Source: an uncultured Planctomycetota bacterium (GTDB taxonomy: Bacteria; Planctomycetota; UBA11346). From it: a stretch of 43,996 nucleotides of DNA. Below are positions 24,203 through 32,470 of the stretch, piece after piece. Numbering within the stretch: position 1 is the first letter of the stretch; every line of letters starts with the position of its first letter. The notes under the pieces were generated by a model, which was not told the DNA's origin, did not search any database, and saw only the letters and a list, made by a program, of their open reading frames with translations. Location of the stretch: contig CAIUVD010000016.1 in the NCBI GenBank assembly GCA_903902515.1, forward strand, positions 1 to 43,996. Reading direction: 5' to 3'. Both the position numbers and the translations under genes were made by a program.

Positions 24203-25168
24203 TCAGTCCACCTTGGGGTTGAGGAGTTCCTGCACTTCCGGCTTGTCGAGATCGGCCTTGGTGATCAGGCGCACGGGGGTATCGAGCTGTTTCTCGACCT
24301 GCTCACCCTTGAGGGCGCGGACACACTGCTTGACCCCCAGGTAGCCCATCTTCCACGGATCTTGGACCACCAGACCCGCGATCCGGTCCTCCTTGAGGGC
24401 GGCGATGAGGGGGGCACTGGCATCGAAACCGACGTGAACCACCTTCCCCGCCAAGCCAGCCTCCTTGAGCGCCAGGGCCATACCGACGGTCGAGGGCTCA
24501 TTGGGGGTGAACACCGCGGTCATGCCGTTGCCCCACTTCCCGACCAGGTTCTGGGCGGCGTTGAGGGCCGTCTCCCGGGTGGCCCCGGCGTGCTGATCGC
24601 TCGACAGCATGGCGATGCCGGGGTGCTCGGCGACGGCGGCCAGGAAGCCGGCCTCGCGTTCCATGGTGCTGGCCGAGCCGACCAAGTAGCGCAGGAGGAC
24701 GGCCTTGGCCTGCCCACCGGTGCGTTCGGCCAGGAGTTTGCCGCCCGCCATTCCGCCGGCCTTATTGTCGGTGGCGACGAAGGAGGTGATCTTGGTGCTG
24801 CGAAGGGCCGAATCGATGATCACGACCGGAATCCCCTGGCCGATGGCCATCTCGACCGGGGACACCAGGGCCTGGGCATCTAGGGGGGCCAGAACGATGC
24901 CGGACACGCCCTTGGTGACGAAGCCCTGAACCACGTCGATCTGGGAGGTACGATCATCTTCCTTGAGCGGACCCTTCCAGATCGTCTTCACCTTGATTCC
25001 GGCGGCGTTGAACTCCTTCTCGGCCGCCTTGGCCCCGGCATGGACCGACTTCCAGAAGTCGTGGGTCGTGCCCTTGGGGATCACGGCGATGGTGAAGGTG
25101 TCGGCTGCGAGGGCTGTTCCCACGGAGGCTAGGAGGGTCAGGGCGCAGCGGCGGAACAGTAGAGACAT
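24203..25168 (-). CDS. Periplasmic sugar-binding protein of the ABC importer
   Basis: The solute receptor of the importer, about 321 residues from the ATG at 25168 (ATG 25174 two codons earlier is equally possible); the open frame runs back to 25258 without a signal-like sequence. A signal peptide 'LLFRRCALTLLASVGTALAA' precedes the mature start 'DTFTIAVIPKGTTHDFWKSV', the opening of the RbsB-type (type I periplasmic) fold. Also seen: 'GVSGIVLAPLDAQALVSPVE', 'IPVVIIDSALRS', 'TAVFTPNEPSTVGMALAL' and 'GFDASAPLIAALKEDRIAGL'. The ligand is likely a pentose, hexose or related polyol; I cannot narrow it. First gene of the operon, with 179 bases upstream holding a small hairpin (25211-25224) and no sure promoter. 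Confidence 0.93.
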   Translation of the reverse strand: MSLLFRRCALTLLASVGTALAADTFTIAVIPKGTTHDFWKSVHAGAKAAEKEFNAAGIKVKTIWKGPLKEDDRTSQIDVVQGFVTKGVSGIVLAPLDAQALVSPVEMAIGQGIPVVIIDSALRSTKITSFVATDNKAGGMAGGKLLAERTGGQAKAVLLRYLVGSASTMEREAGFLAAVAEHPGIAMLSSDQHAGATRETALNAAQNLVGKWGNGMTAVFTPNEPSTVGMALALKEAGLAGKVVHVGFDASAPLIAALKEDRIAGLVVQDPWKMGYLGVKQCVRALKGEQVEKQLDTPVRLITKADLDKPEVQELLNPKVD

Positions 25169-25347
25169 AGACATATAATGGTGTCCGGATGGGTGGAGAT
25201 CGAAGGGATACGCCGCTATCGGCGAAACGTTGACATCCAGTCGGAAGCGCGAAGCCACGACTATACTCAGGTAATGATCGTGGCTGTTGCAGGTTTCCGC
25301 CTGAGGTTTCCTACGGAGTCAGCTTTCATGGGAGTGCCTGCTTCGCG

Positions 25348-26094
25348 TTAAACAATGGATATGTCAAGGACCTTCATGGGTGCGAAGCCGACCTGGTCAC
25401 ACGACGCACAGCGGTACTCGACTCCATGGAATGCACCCTCGACCTTGGCGGGCCCCAGGTCCTTGCCATGAAGGTGGCCATAAATGCACCAGGTGGCTCC
25501 GGCAGCTTCGATGGTGGGGGTGAAGCGCGAAGACTTGCGGCCCGGGGCGATGGGGGGGTAGTGGAACAGGCAGATCCGCAGACCCCGGGGGCGACCGGCG
25601 GCGGCGTCCAATTGGTCGAGGTGGGCGATGCTGAGGGCCAATTCCCGTTCCTCGCGTACCAGCCATTCCTCAATTTCCTCTGGGGTTCGTTTGTCTCCGT
25701 ACCGCTTGAGGGGGGCGAAGTCACCACCCCGGGCCCCAAAGAAGCCGATGCCGTGGATGTGGCAGGCATTTTTCTTCAGGGCGTGGGTATTTGGAGGCAG
25801 GAGGGCCGCCAATTTGGTCTTGGAGTCCGGCCACCAATAGTCGTGGTTGCCCTTGACCAGGATTTTGTGGCCGGGCCGTTGGCCCAGCCAGGCGAAGTCG
25901 CTAGCGGCGTCAGGGCCACGCATCGCCCAGGAGAAATCCCCGGGGGTGAGGACGATGTCGTCCGGGCCGACGGTGGCATCCCAGGCCTCGGCCATCTGGC
26001 GGTCATGGGCATCCCAATGGTCGCCGAAGACATCCATGGGCTTAGCCCCGGAGGTGGAAAGGTGGAGGTCGCTCAGGGCCCAGACGGTTGGCAT
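25348..26094 (-). CDS. Metallophosphoesterase (calcineurin-like, YpbG-like)
   Basis: A 248-residue calcineurin-type phosphoesterase. The metal-binding motifs appear in order: 'ALSDLHLS' (DxH), 'IVLTPGDFSWAM' (GD), 'LVKGNHDYWW' (GNHD), 'CLFHYPPIAP' (H) and 'CIYGHLHGKDLG' (GHxH). The enzyme should carry two metal ions. A family of small proteins with exactly this order is found beside diverse genes and has no settled substrate. It is divergent from ppx (105 bases between starts), which together with ppk makes a phosphate or nucleotide role plausible but unproven. It ends close to the start of the importer operon on the same strand. Confidence 0.93.
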   Translation of the reverse strand: MPTVWALSDLHLSTSGAKPMDVFGDHWDAHDRQMAEAWDATVGPDDIVLTPGDFSWAMRGPDAASDFAWLGQRPGHKILVKGNHDYWWPDSKTKLAALLPPNTHALKKNACHIHGIGFFGARGGDFAPLKRYGDKRTPEEIEEWLVREERELALSIAHLDQLDAAAGRPRGLRICLFHYPPIAPGRKSSRFTPTIEAAGATWCIYGHLHGKDLGPAKVEGAFHGVEYRCASCDQVGFAPMKVLDISIV

Positions 26095-26199
26095 GGGGGG
26101 CGCATGGTGGTCTGGCCGGCGGGGGGCAATGGATGAACCCCCTGGACATCACCAGTTCTTAACTTGCCAACCCGTCAGGCCCCAGGACGGTGACCGGCC

Positions 26200-27774
26200 A
26201 TGCGACCGACCCGGGCCATTAAACGCGCAACTGCTGGCACCGTGGCCCCGGGGGAACCCGTGGCGGTCATCGACTGTGGCACCAGTTCGGTCCGGGCCTT
26301 CCTAGCCGAGGTTGGCGAGGCTGGTTCCAAGGTTCTGGAAGACCTCGTCTACCCCGTGGACCTTACCCCAGGCTTTACCGGGGGTAAACTCGACCGGGAA
26401 GCCATGGACGGCGTGGTCCAGGCGATGGTCGGCATCCGTGAGGCCTCCCGCTCTTATGGCATCACCCGGGTTCGGGCGGTGGCCACCAGCGCCCTGCGCG
26501 AGGCCAATAACAGTGACGTACTGGTCGAGCGGGTCCGGGCCGCCGCCGGCTTTGATCTCGAAATCATCGACGGTCCCGAGGTCGCCCGCCTCTATTTTCT
26601 CGCCCTGCGTCAGTTGCTGAATCGGAATAATCGCTCCCTGCCCGGCAACACCCTGTTGATCGACATTGGGGCCGGTGCGACCTGCGTCAGCCTCCTGCGC
26701 GGCGGGAAATTAGTCCATTCGGTGGATGAGCATTTTGGGGCCGTGCGGACTTGGGACCTGTTTCAAGACCTCAAGGACAGCACGGATTTCGCCATCACCG
26801 TCGACCGCTTTGCCATCGGCGCGGCGCGGATGATGCTGGCCCGGTTGCCGTCCCACACGGTGACCAATCTGCTGGTCACCGGTGGCGAGGTCCGCCGCTT
26901 GGTTGGCCTGGTCGGCCAGGATGGCGGCACCGACCTCGAAACCATCGATCTCAAGCCCCTCGATCGTTGGCTGACCGAGATGGAACCCCTGACCCCGCGC
27001 AAGCGGGCTGAACGGTGCGGCCTAGGGGATGAGTTCGAGGCTGCGCGCCTGCTGCCGCCGGCCTCCCTGATGCGCCACCTCGGCAATGCTGTTGAAGCTG
27101 CTCACGTCCTGGTGCCCCATTTCACCCTGCGCGACGGTCTCCTGGCAGACCTCCTGCCCGGGGCCCATGGTGCCCACCATCTGGATGACGACCACCTGTT
27201 GGCCGAGGCTCGTCAGTTGGTCACCCGCTATGGGGCCAGCCTGCCCTACTGCGAAAATACGGCCAATCTCGCGGTCCAGATTTTTGATCAAACCAAGGAA
27301 CTGCATGGCCTGGGCGACCGTGAGCGGGTCCTGCTCCAGTTTAGCGCCCTGGTCCATGACGTCGGGTCGTTCATCAACGTCCGCAATCGCCACAAGCACA
27401 CCATGTACATCGTTCAGGCTGCCGACATTGCCGGCCTGACCCGCGGTGAACAAGAGATGGTGGCCAACATCGCCCGCTATCACCGCAAAAGCCCCCCGGA
27501 ACCCCATCACCTGGAATTCATGGCCCTGGAGCGTCGCCACCGGGTGGTCGTCGCCTACTTGGCGGCCATTCTACGCCTCGCCTACGGCCTCGACGTCGAA
27601 CGCAGCCAGCGCATCAAACGCCTGCGCTGCACGGTCGATGCCCGTCGCCTGCTGCTGAAGGTCGACCGTCGCCAGATCGCCCTCGAAAAGTGGTCGATCG
27701 AGGGCAAGGCCAGCCTGTTCCGCGAGGTCTTCGGCCTCGATGTGGTGGTCGTCCCCCGTGGCGAGGATACCTGA
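26200..27774 (+). CDS. ppx: Ppx/GppA exopolyphosphatase with C-terminal HD domain
   Basis: A 524-residue member of the Ppx/GppA family, which removes terminal phosphate from polyphosphate or converts pppGpp to ppGpp. The ASKHA ATPase fold is visible in 'VAVIDCGTSSVRAFLAEV' (about 21-38), 'AVATSALREANNSDVLVERV', 'IIDGPEVARLYFLAL' and 'LLIDIGAGATCVSLL'. The C-terminal half has an HD-type phosphohydrolase-like domain: 'LLQFSALVHDVGSFINVRNR' and 'ANIARYHRKSPPEPHH'. The E of 'DGPEEA' is conserved as 'DGPEVA'. Only three bases separate it from ppk, so synthesis and breakdown of polyphosphate are encoded together. Whether it prefers polyphosphate or pppGpp cannot be read. Confidence 0.94.
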   Translation: MRPTRAIKRATAGTVAPGEPVAVIDCGTSSVRAFLAEVGEAGSKVLEDLVYPVDLTPGFTGGKLDREAMDGVVQAMVGIREASRSYGITRVRAVATSALREANNSDVLVERVRAAAGFDLEIIDGPEVARLYFLALRQLLNRNNRSLPGNTLLIDIGAGATCVSLLRGGKLVHSVDEHFGAVRTWDLFQDLKDSTDFAITVDRFAIGAARMMLARLPSHTVTNLLVTGGEVRRLVGLVGQDGGTDLETIDLKPLDRWLTEMEPLTPRKRAERCGLGDEFEAARLLPPASLMRHLGNAVEAAHVLVPHFTLRDGLLADLLPGAHGAHHLDDDHLLAEARQLVTRYGASLPYCENTANLAVQIFDQTKELHGLGDRERVLLQFSALVHDVGSFINVRNRHKHTMYIVQAADIAGLTRGEQEMVANIARYHRKSPPEPHHLEFMALERRHRVVVAYLAAILRLAYGLDVERSQRIKRLRCTVDARRLLLKVDRRQIALEKWSIEGKASLFREVFGLDVVVVPRGEDT

Positions 27775-27777
27775 ATC

Positions 27778-29910
27778 ATGACCACTGCCCGCCCCCGCAT
27801 CCCCCAGGTCCGCTTCATCCCCCGGGAACTCTCGTGGCTGGCCTTCAATCGCCGGGTTCTTGAGGAAGCCCAGGATCCGGCCAATCCTTTGCTCGAACGG
27901 GCCAAGTTCCTGGCCATCGTGGCCTCGAACCTGGACGAGTTCGTGATGGTCCGCCTGCCGGAACTGCTCGACCTCGCGGACAAGCCCGGTGGTAAGGGTG
28001 ATACCGACCAGGCCGAGGCCGTCCGCACCGTGCCCCTAGTGCGCCGGAGCCTGGACCAGCAGGTCACCGACCAATACGCCTGCTGGCGCGCAGAAGTCGC
28101 TCCGCGCTTGGCGGCCGAAGGCCTGCGGATCGTCGCGCCCCGGGACTGGGCGCCCCAGGATCGGGAAACCCTTCGGAAGTACTACCGCGACCAGTTGGAA
28201 CCGATTCTGACACCCTTGGCGGTGGATCCGGGCCGGCCGTTCCCCCTGCTGGCCAATCGTTCGATCTGCGTGGCCGTCAGTCTGGTCCCCGATGGTGACC
28301 TGCCGGCGACGCTCGAATCCCGCCGCAACGCCCTGGTCGCCGTCCCCAGCGGCCTGCGGCTGATCGCCCTGGTCGCGGAACCCGGGACTTTTGCCCTGGC
28401 TGAGGACGTGGTCCTGACGTTCCTGGACCACTTGTTCCCCGGCTTCCACATCGTCGGCCGTTGCCTGTTCCGCCCGACCCGGGACGGGGCCTTGGAAATT
28501 GACGAGGAAGATGCCCCGGACCTCCTGACCGAAATCGAGCAGGAACTGTCCTCCCGCGACCACGGACGGGTGGTTCGTCTGGAAGTCGAGGCCGAAGGCG
28601 ACCAGGATCTTCGTACCTGGCTGGCCGAGCGGATGAAACTCGACACGGAGGGCGTGGTCGCCGTCGATGGCCCCCTGGACTTGACCTTTTTGTTTCAGGT
28701 GTCGGGCAAATTACCGACCCGCACCGACCTCCTCGATCCGCCCCTGGAGCCCGTGTCGGTGCCCTCCGATGCCGCCTGGGAGGACCCCTGGACCTGCATC
28801 CGTGAGGGGGATGTGCTGCTGCACCATCCCTACGAATCCTTCCACCGGGTGGTCGACCTGATCGAGCGGGCCGCCGAGGATCCCCAGGTCCTGGCCTTCA
28901 AGCAGACCCTCTACCGGACCTCGGGAAACAGCCCGATTGTGAAGGCCCTGATGAAGGCCGCCCGGGCCGGCAAGCAGGTCACGGTGTTGATGGAATTAAA
29001 GGCCCGTTTCGACGAGGCCGCCAACATCCGTTGGGCCCGGGCCCTGGAAGAAGCCGGGGCCCACGTCATTTACGGCCTCGTGGGCTACAAGGTCCATGCC
29101 AAGTTGTGCCTGATCATCCGTCGCGATGAGGACGGCATCCGTCGCTACTGCCACCTCGGCACCGGGAATTACAACGAGAAGACCGCGCGCCTGTACACCG
29201 ACCTGTCCCTGCTGACCGCCAACGAAGCGGTCGGCCGCGATGTCTCTGCGCTGTTCAATCTCGTTACCGGCTACGCCCAGCCGCCGGAGTGGGAACGCCT
29301 GGCCGTCTCGCCCCTGACCATGCGCAGCCAGTTCACCTCGTGGATTCGCCGCGAGGCCGAGAATGCCCGGGCTGGCCGACCGGCGCGGATCATCGCCAAG
29401 TTCAACGCCCTGGTCGACATGCCGATGTGCGAAGAACTGTACGCCGCCAGCCAGGCCGGGGTTCAGATCGATCTGATCATCCGCGGCATGTGCATCCTGC
29501 GGGCCGGTGTTCCCGGCTTGTCAGAACACATCACCGTTCGCTCGATCGTCGGCCGGTTCCTGGAACACAGTCGCATTTACTTCTTCGCCAACGCCGGCGA
29601 ACCGGTGTACGCCATCGCCAGCGCCGACTGGATGGGCCGTAACCTTGACCGACGGGTGGAACATCTGGTACGCATCGAAGAGCCAGAACTGCAGGCCCGC
29701 TTGCAACGGATCCTGGAGGTCAGCCTCCAGGACAACATTCAGGCCCGTCTGATGGGTCCCGACGGCGTCTACACCCGCCTGCGGCCCAAGCGCGGCGAGG
29801 AGCCTCGGCCCAGTCAAACCATCCAGCGGGAAGACGTGCAGCGCCGGGCCGCCATCCCCAGCGGCCGGACCACCGCACCTCGCTTCCGGCCCCGCCGCAA
29901 GGGCCGGTGA
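27778..29910 (+). CDS. ppk: Polyphosphate kinase PPK1
   Basis: A 710-residue polyphosphate kinase that polymerises the gamma-phosphate of ATP. It opens with 'RFIPRELSWLAFNRRVLEEA' and 'ASNLDEFVMVRLPEL', the N-terminal signature. The phosphorylated histidine is H440 in 'GYKVHAKLCLIIRR' (E. coli H435) and the second active-site histidine is H597 in 'VGRFLEHSRIYFFAN' (E. coli H592), the same spacing. 'RYCHLGTGNYNEKTARLYTD' and 'ADWMGRNLDRRVEHLVRI' are also canonical. The C-terminal 40 residues are Arg/Pro-rich and variable. It forms a two-gene operon with ppx upstream. Complete. Confidence 0.98.
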   Translation: MTTARPRIPQVRFIPRELSWLAFNRRVLEEAQDPANPLLERAKFLAIVASNLDEFVMVRLPELLDLADKPGGKGDTDQAEAVRTVPLVRRSLDQQVTDQYACWRAEVAPRLAAEGLRIVAPRDWAPQDRETLRKYYRDQLEPILTPLAVDPGRPFPLLANRSICVAVSLVPDGDLPATLESRRNALVAVPSGLRLIALVAEPGTFALAEDVVLTFLDHLFPGFHIVGRCLFRPTRDGALEIDEEDAPDLLTEIEQELSSRDHGRVVRLEVEAEGDQDLRTWLAERMKLDTEGVVAVDGPLDLTFLFQVSGKLPTRTDLLDPPLEPVSVPSDAAWEDPWTCIREGDVLLHHPYESFHRVVDLIERAAEDPQVLAFKQTLYRTSGNSPIVKALMKAARAGKQVTVLMELKARFDEAANIRWARALEEAGAHVIYGLVGYKVHAKLCLIIRRDEDGIRRYCHLGTGNYNEKTARLYTDLSLLTANEAVGRDVSALFNLVTGYAQPPEWERLAVSPLTMRSQFTSWIRREAENARAGRPARIIAKFNALVDMPMCEELYAASQAGVQIDLIIRGMCILRAGVPGLSEHITVRSIVGRFLEHSRIYFFANAGEPVYAIASADWMGRNLDRRVEHLVRIEEPELQARLQRILEVSLQDNIQARLMGPDGVYTRLRPKRGEEPRPSQTIQREDVQRRAAIPSGRTTAPRFRPRRKGR

Positions 29911-29942
29911 CTGATTCAGCCAGGGGCATCGCGCGGCCGTCC

Positions 29943-29976
29943 TTGGCTGACCGTGCGGCGGAATGTATAACATGTT
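29943..29976 (+). promoter_or_regulatory. Promoter of the heparinase-like gene with overlapping palindrome
   Basis: A sigma-70-like promoter: -35 TTGGCT (29943-29948), a 17-base spacer, -10 TATAAC (29966-29971). The 8-bp palindrome AACATGTT (29969-29976) overlaps the -10 box; the same 8-mer is found at the start of the LacI-type gene (20613-20620). AGGAG at about 29982-29986 then serves as ribosome-binding site for the ATG at 29994. Repression by a factor binding the palindrome is a guess from its placement. Confidence 0.55.
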
Positions 29977-29993
29977 GGATCAGGAGAATTCCC

Positions 29994-32423
29994 ATGCCGC
30001 GTATCCTCGATCGCCTCGTTCCTGCCCTGGCCCTGGCAGCCCTCACCGTGCTGCCGGCGGCGGAGTCGATCGTCGAACGGATTGATCCGGCCCTGCTAGC
30101 CCGGACCAAAAATTTTGGCTACTCCCCCGAGGACGTGCAGCGAATTTTCGCCGGTCCCCGGGTCATTCCCCTGGATACCACGCATCTCAACCGGGCGGCC
30201 TTGAAGGCCCCGCCTGCCCCTGGCATCCATCCTCGGGTCCTGTTCAACCCCGAGGACCTGCCAGACCTGCGGGCCCGCCTGACCACCACCAAGGCAGGCC
30301 AGACGGCCATGAAGGCCATCCGTGCCCACCTGAGCAAGCAGATCGGTGAGGGGGGTAGCCAGCGGGCGGTCTACGACGCGTTGGTCACCGCCGGCCCTGC
30401 CGGAGATCTGAGCGCCATCGACCGCAAGGAAGTTCTTACCGCTGGTTTCATCACCCTTTACGAGGCTTTCCGCTGCCTGGTGGACGAAGACCAGGCCAGC
30501 GGTGCCCGCGCGGGCGCGGCCATCGCTGCCCTCGCCCGCCTTAGTACCGAGACCATCAACGACAACATCGCCAAGCTCAAGAATCCCGCCGAGGCCAACG
30601 ACTTCCGGGTGGTGGCCAAGAACGCCACCTACCAGGGCACCCTGGGCCTGATGTACGATTTCGCGCACGGATTCATGACTCCCGAGCAGCGCACTGTCAC
30701 CCGGGCAGGGATCTCCCGGGGTTCGAAGGGCATGACGTTCATCGGGTGCGAAACCCTGCGGGCCGGCAACGCCAATTTCAGCAACTGGATTCCCTGGTCG
30801 TGCCGGATGATCTACCTGTGCGCCGCCATCGAAGGTGAGGAGGGCTACGACCCTGAGGCTTACCGCCGGGTCAGCGATGCCATGACCGGGTTCATCGGCG
30901 GGATCTACGAAACCGGCGAAGCCTTTGAAGGCTGGGGTAAGAATTTCCTGTTCCTGGAGCACCTGGCGGTGATGGCCAAGCGTGGCAAGGACGTGATCGC
31001 CGCCCGCAACCTGCAGAACGTCTTCCGCACCTATTATCTGCACACCATGAATCCCTGGGGCCGGGGTTTCACCTTCTACGACAGCCAGGGTGGATCGGAC
31101 CAGTACATCGAGCGGACGGCCGACGCGGTGATGTATCGCCACTTCTTCCCCGGCGACCGCCTGGGGGATTTCGTCTACCGCAACCACCTGAAGGACGACT
31201 ACGCCAACGTCGTCCCCAACAACCGCGTCAACACCAGCCATCCCTTCGCGGTCACCGATACCCTGTGCAGTGCCATTTTCGCCGCCGACTGGGATGAAAC
31301 CCGGACTTGGAAGGAAGCCCAGGCCCAGTCTGCCGCGGGCCAACCCCTGACCCTCTTCAGCCAGGACACCAACAATCTCATCACCCGCTCCGCCTGGACC
31401 ACCGATGCCCTGTGGTTGAACTACCTGACCCGGGCCGTCCCCGGCGGTCACCGCTACTCGGACCGCTCCCACTTCAGCGTTTCAGCCCTTGGCCGAACCT
31501 GGGGTACCTACCACCGTCTGCGCCAGGTCCGGGAACAATTCCGGCCGGAAAATCGCTCGGTGGTCCTCCTGGATGACGAGGGCCCGAGCATCGCCCCGGG
31601 CCGCTGCGTGCGCTTCGACGATCAGCCCCTGGCCACGGTCGTCGCCACCGACCTGCGGGCAGCTTGGGAATACCTCAGTCTTTACGTCTACCCCACGGCC
31701 CCCAAGACCGAGACCGTCACCCACCTGCCTTTTACGCCCAACCACTTTCGCCTGACACCCTCGCCCCTGCCGTGGATGGACCTGCCCTATGGCCAGCAGC
31801 CCGACTGGTTGACCTCCCGCAAGCCAGGCAGCGATGGCCAGCCCCAGGGGAACTACGATTGGGCGCGCCGGCCGGCCATGGCCTTTGCTTACCGCACCGC
31901 CGTGTTGGTGCGGGGTAATCACCCTTACAGCCTGATCGTCGATGATCTCAAGCGCGATGACCAACCCCGCACCGCGACCTGGGGCATGACCCTGGCCCCC
32001 GACGTGACCCTGGTTGACACTCGTTCGGTCGGGACTGGCGTTGAAGCCGTCCTGGGGGAAGCCAAGCCCGAGGCGGTCCCCCGCCACCTGTTGGTGCGGA
32101 TGGTGGACATGGGGACCCCGGCGGTCGAAACCCCGGCGGTTCTGGAGACCATCCGCCAGCCCAATCCGCCCCAGAAGGACCGGGAGATTCCCAAGCTGTC
32201 GATCCGTTCCACCGGCAACCAGGCCCGTTTCAAGGCCCTCCTGGTGCCCTACCGGGCTGGCGAGGATCTGCCGGTCACCACCTGGTCGTCGGATCACACC
32301 CGGCTGACCATCGCCTGGAAGGATCAGGTCGATGACATTGCCTTCACGGTGGCCGCCGATGGTCGCTCGCGCGTGGGCATTGTCCGTCAGGGGGTCACGA
32401 TTCTGCCAACCGACGGCCGTTGA
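29994..32423 (+). CDS. Exported heparinase II/III-like polysaccharide lyase
   Basis: An 809-residue secreted protein from the ATG at 29994, supported by AGGAGA upstream and by the signal peptide 'LVPALALAALTVLPAAES'; the open frame reaches back to 29907 into unrelated sequence. 'PGIHPRVLFNPEDLPDLRAR' at about 85-105 is the N-terminal hallmark of heparinase/alginate-lyase-like enzymes with an alpha/alpha toroid. The toroid continues to about 450 ('GTLGLMYDFAHGFMTPEQR', 'YETGEAFEGWGKNFLFLEHL', 'GSDQYIERTADAVMYRHFFP'), then comes the beta-sandwich with 'GGHRYSDRSHFSVSALGRTW', where the 'H..D...F.....G' pattern of heparinase II/III is seen, and 'HPYSLIVDDLKRDDQPRTAT'. The catalytic residues and sugar are not certain. 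Probably acts on an acidic polysaccharide outside the membrane. Confidence 0.8.
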   Translation: MPRILDRLVPALALAALTVLPAAESIVERIDPALLARTKNFGYSPEDVQRIFAGPRVIPLDTTHLNRAALKAPPAPGIHPRVLFNPEDLPDLRARLTTTKAGQTAMKAIRAHLSKQIGEGGSQRAVYDALVTAGPAGDLSAIDRKEVLTAGFITLYEAFRCLVDEDQASGARAGAAIAALARLSTETINDNIAKLKNPAEANDFRVVAKNATYQGTLGLMYDFAHGFMTPEQRTVTRAGISRGSKGMTFIGCETLRAGNANFSNWIPWSCRMIYLCAAIEGEEGYDPEAYRRVSDAMTGFIGGIYETGEAFEGWGKNFLFLEHLAVMAKRGKDVIAARNLQNVFRTYYLHTMNPWGRGFTFYDSQGGSDQYIERTADAVMYRHFFPGDRLGDFVYRNHLKDDYANVVPNNRVNTSHPFAVTDTLCSAIFAADWDETRTWKEAQAQSAAGQPLTLFSQDTNNLITRSAWTTDALWLNYLTRAVPGGHRYSDRSHFSVSALGRTWGTYHRLRQVREQFRPENRSVVLLDDEGPSIAPGRCVRFDDQPLATVVATDLRAAWEYLSLYVYPTAPKTETVTHLPFTPNHFRLTPSPLPWMDLPYGQQPDWLTSRKPGSDGQPQGNYDWARRPAMAFAYRTAVLVRGNHPYSLIVDDLKRDDQPRTATWGMTLAPDVTLVDTRSVGTGVEAVLGEAKPEAVPRHLLVRMVDMGTPAVETPAVLETIRQPNPPQKDREIPKLSIRSTGNQARFKALLVPYRAGEDLPVTTWSSDHTRLTIAWKDQVDDIAFTVAADGRSRVGIVRQGVTILPTDGR

Positions 32424-32470
32424 TCCGGGGGGCTGGGCGGCTGCCCCGGGGGGTATAGAGTGGAGCGCCG

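Noticed and set aside
25230..25267. TTGACA and TATACT on the plus strand before the metallophosphoesterase
   Set aside because: The spacing is 26 bases, far from the usual 16-18, and no plus-strand gene follows closely.
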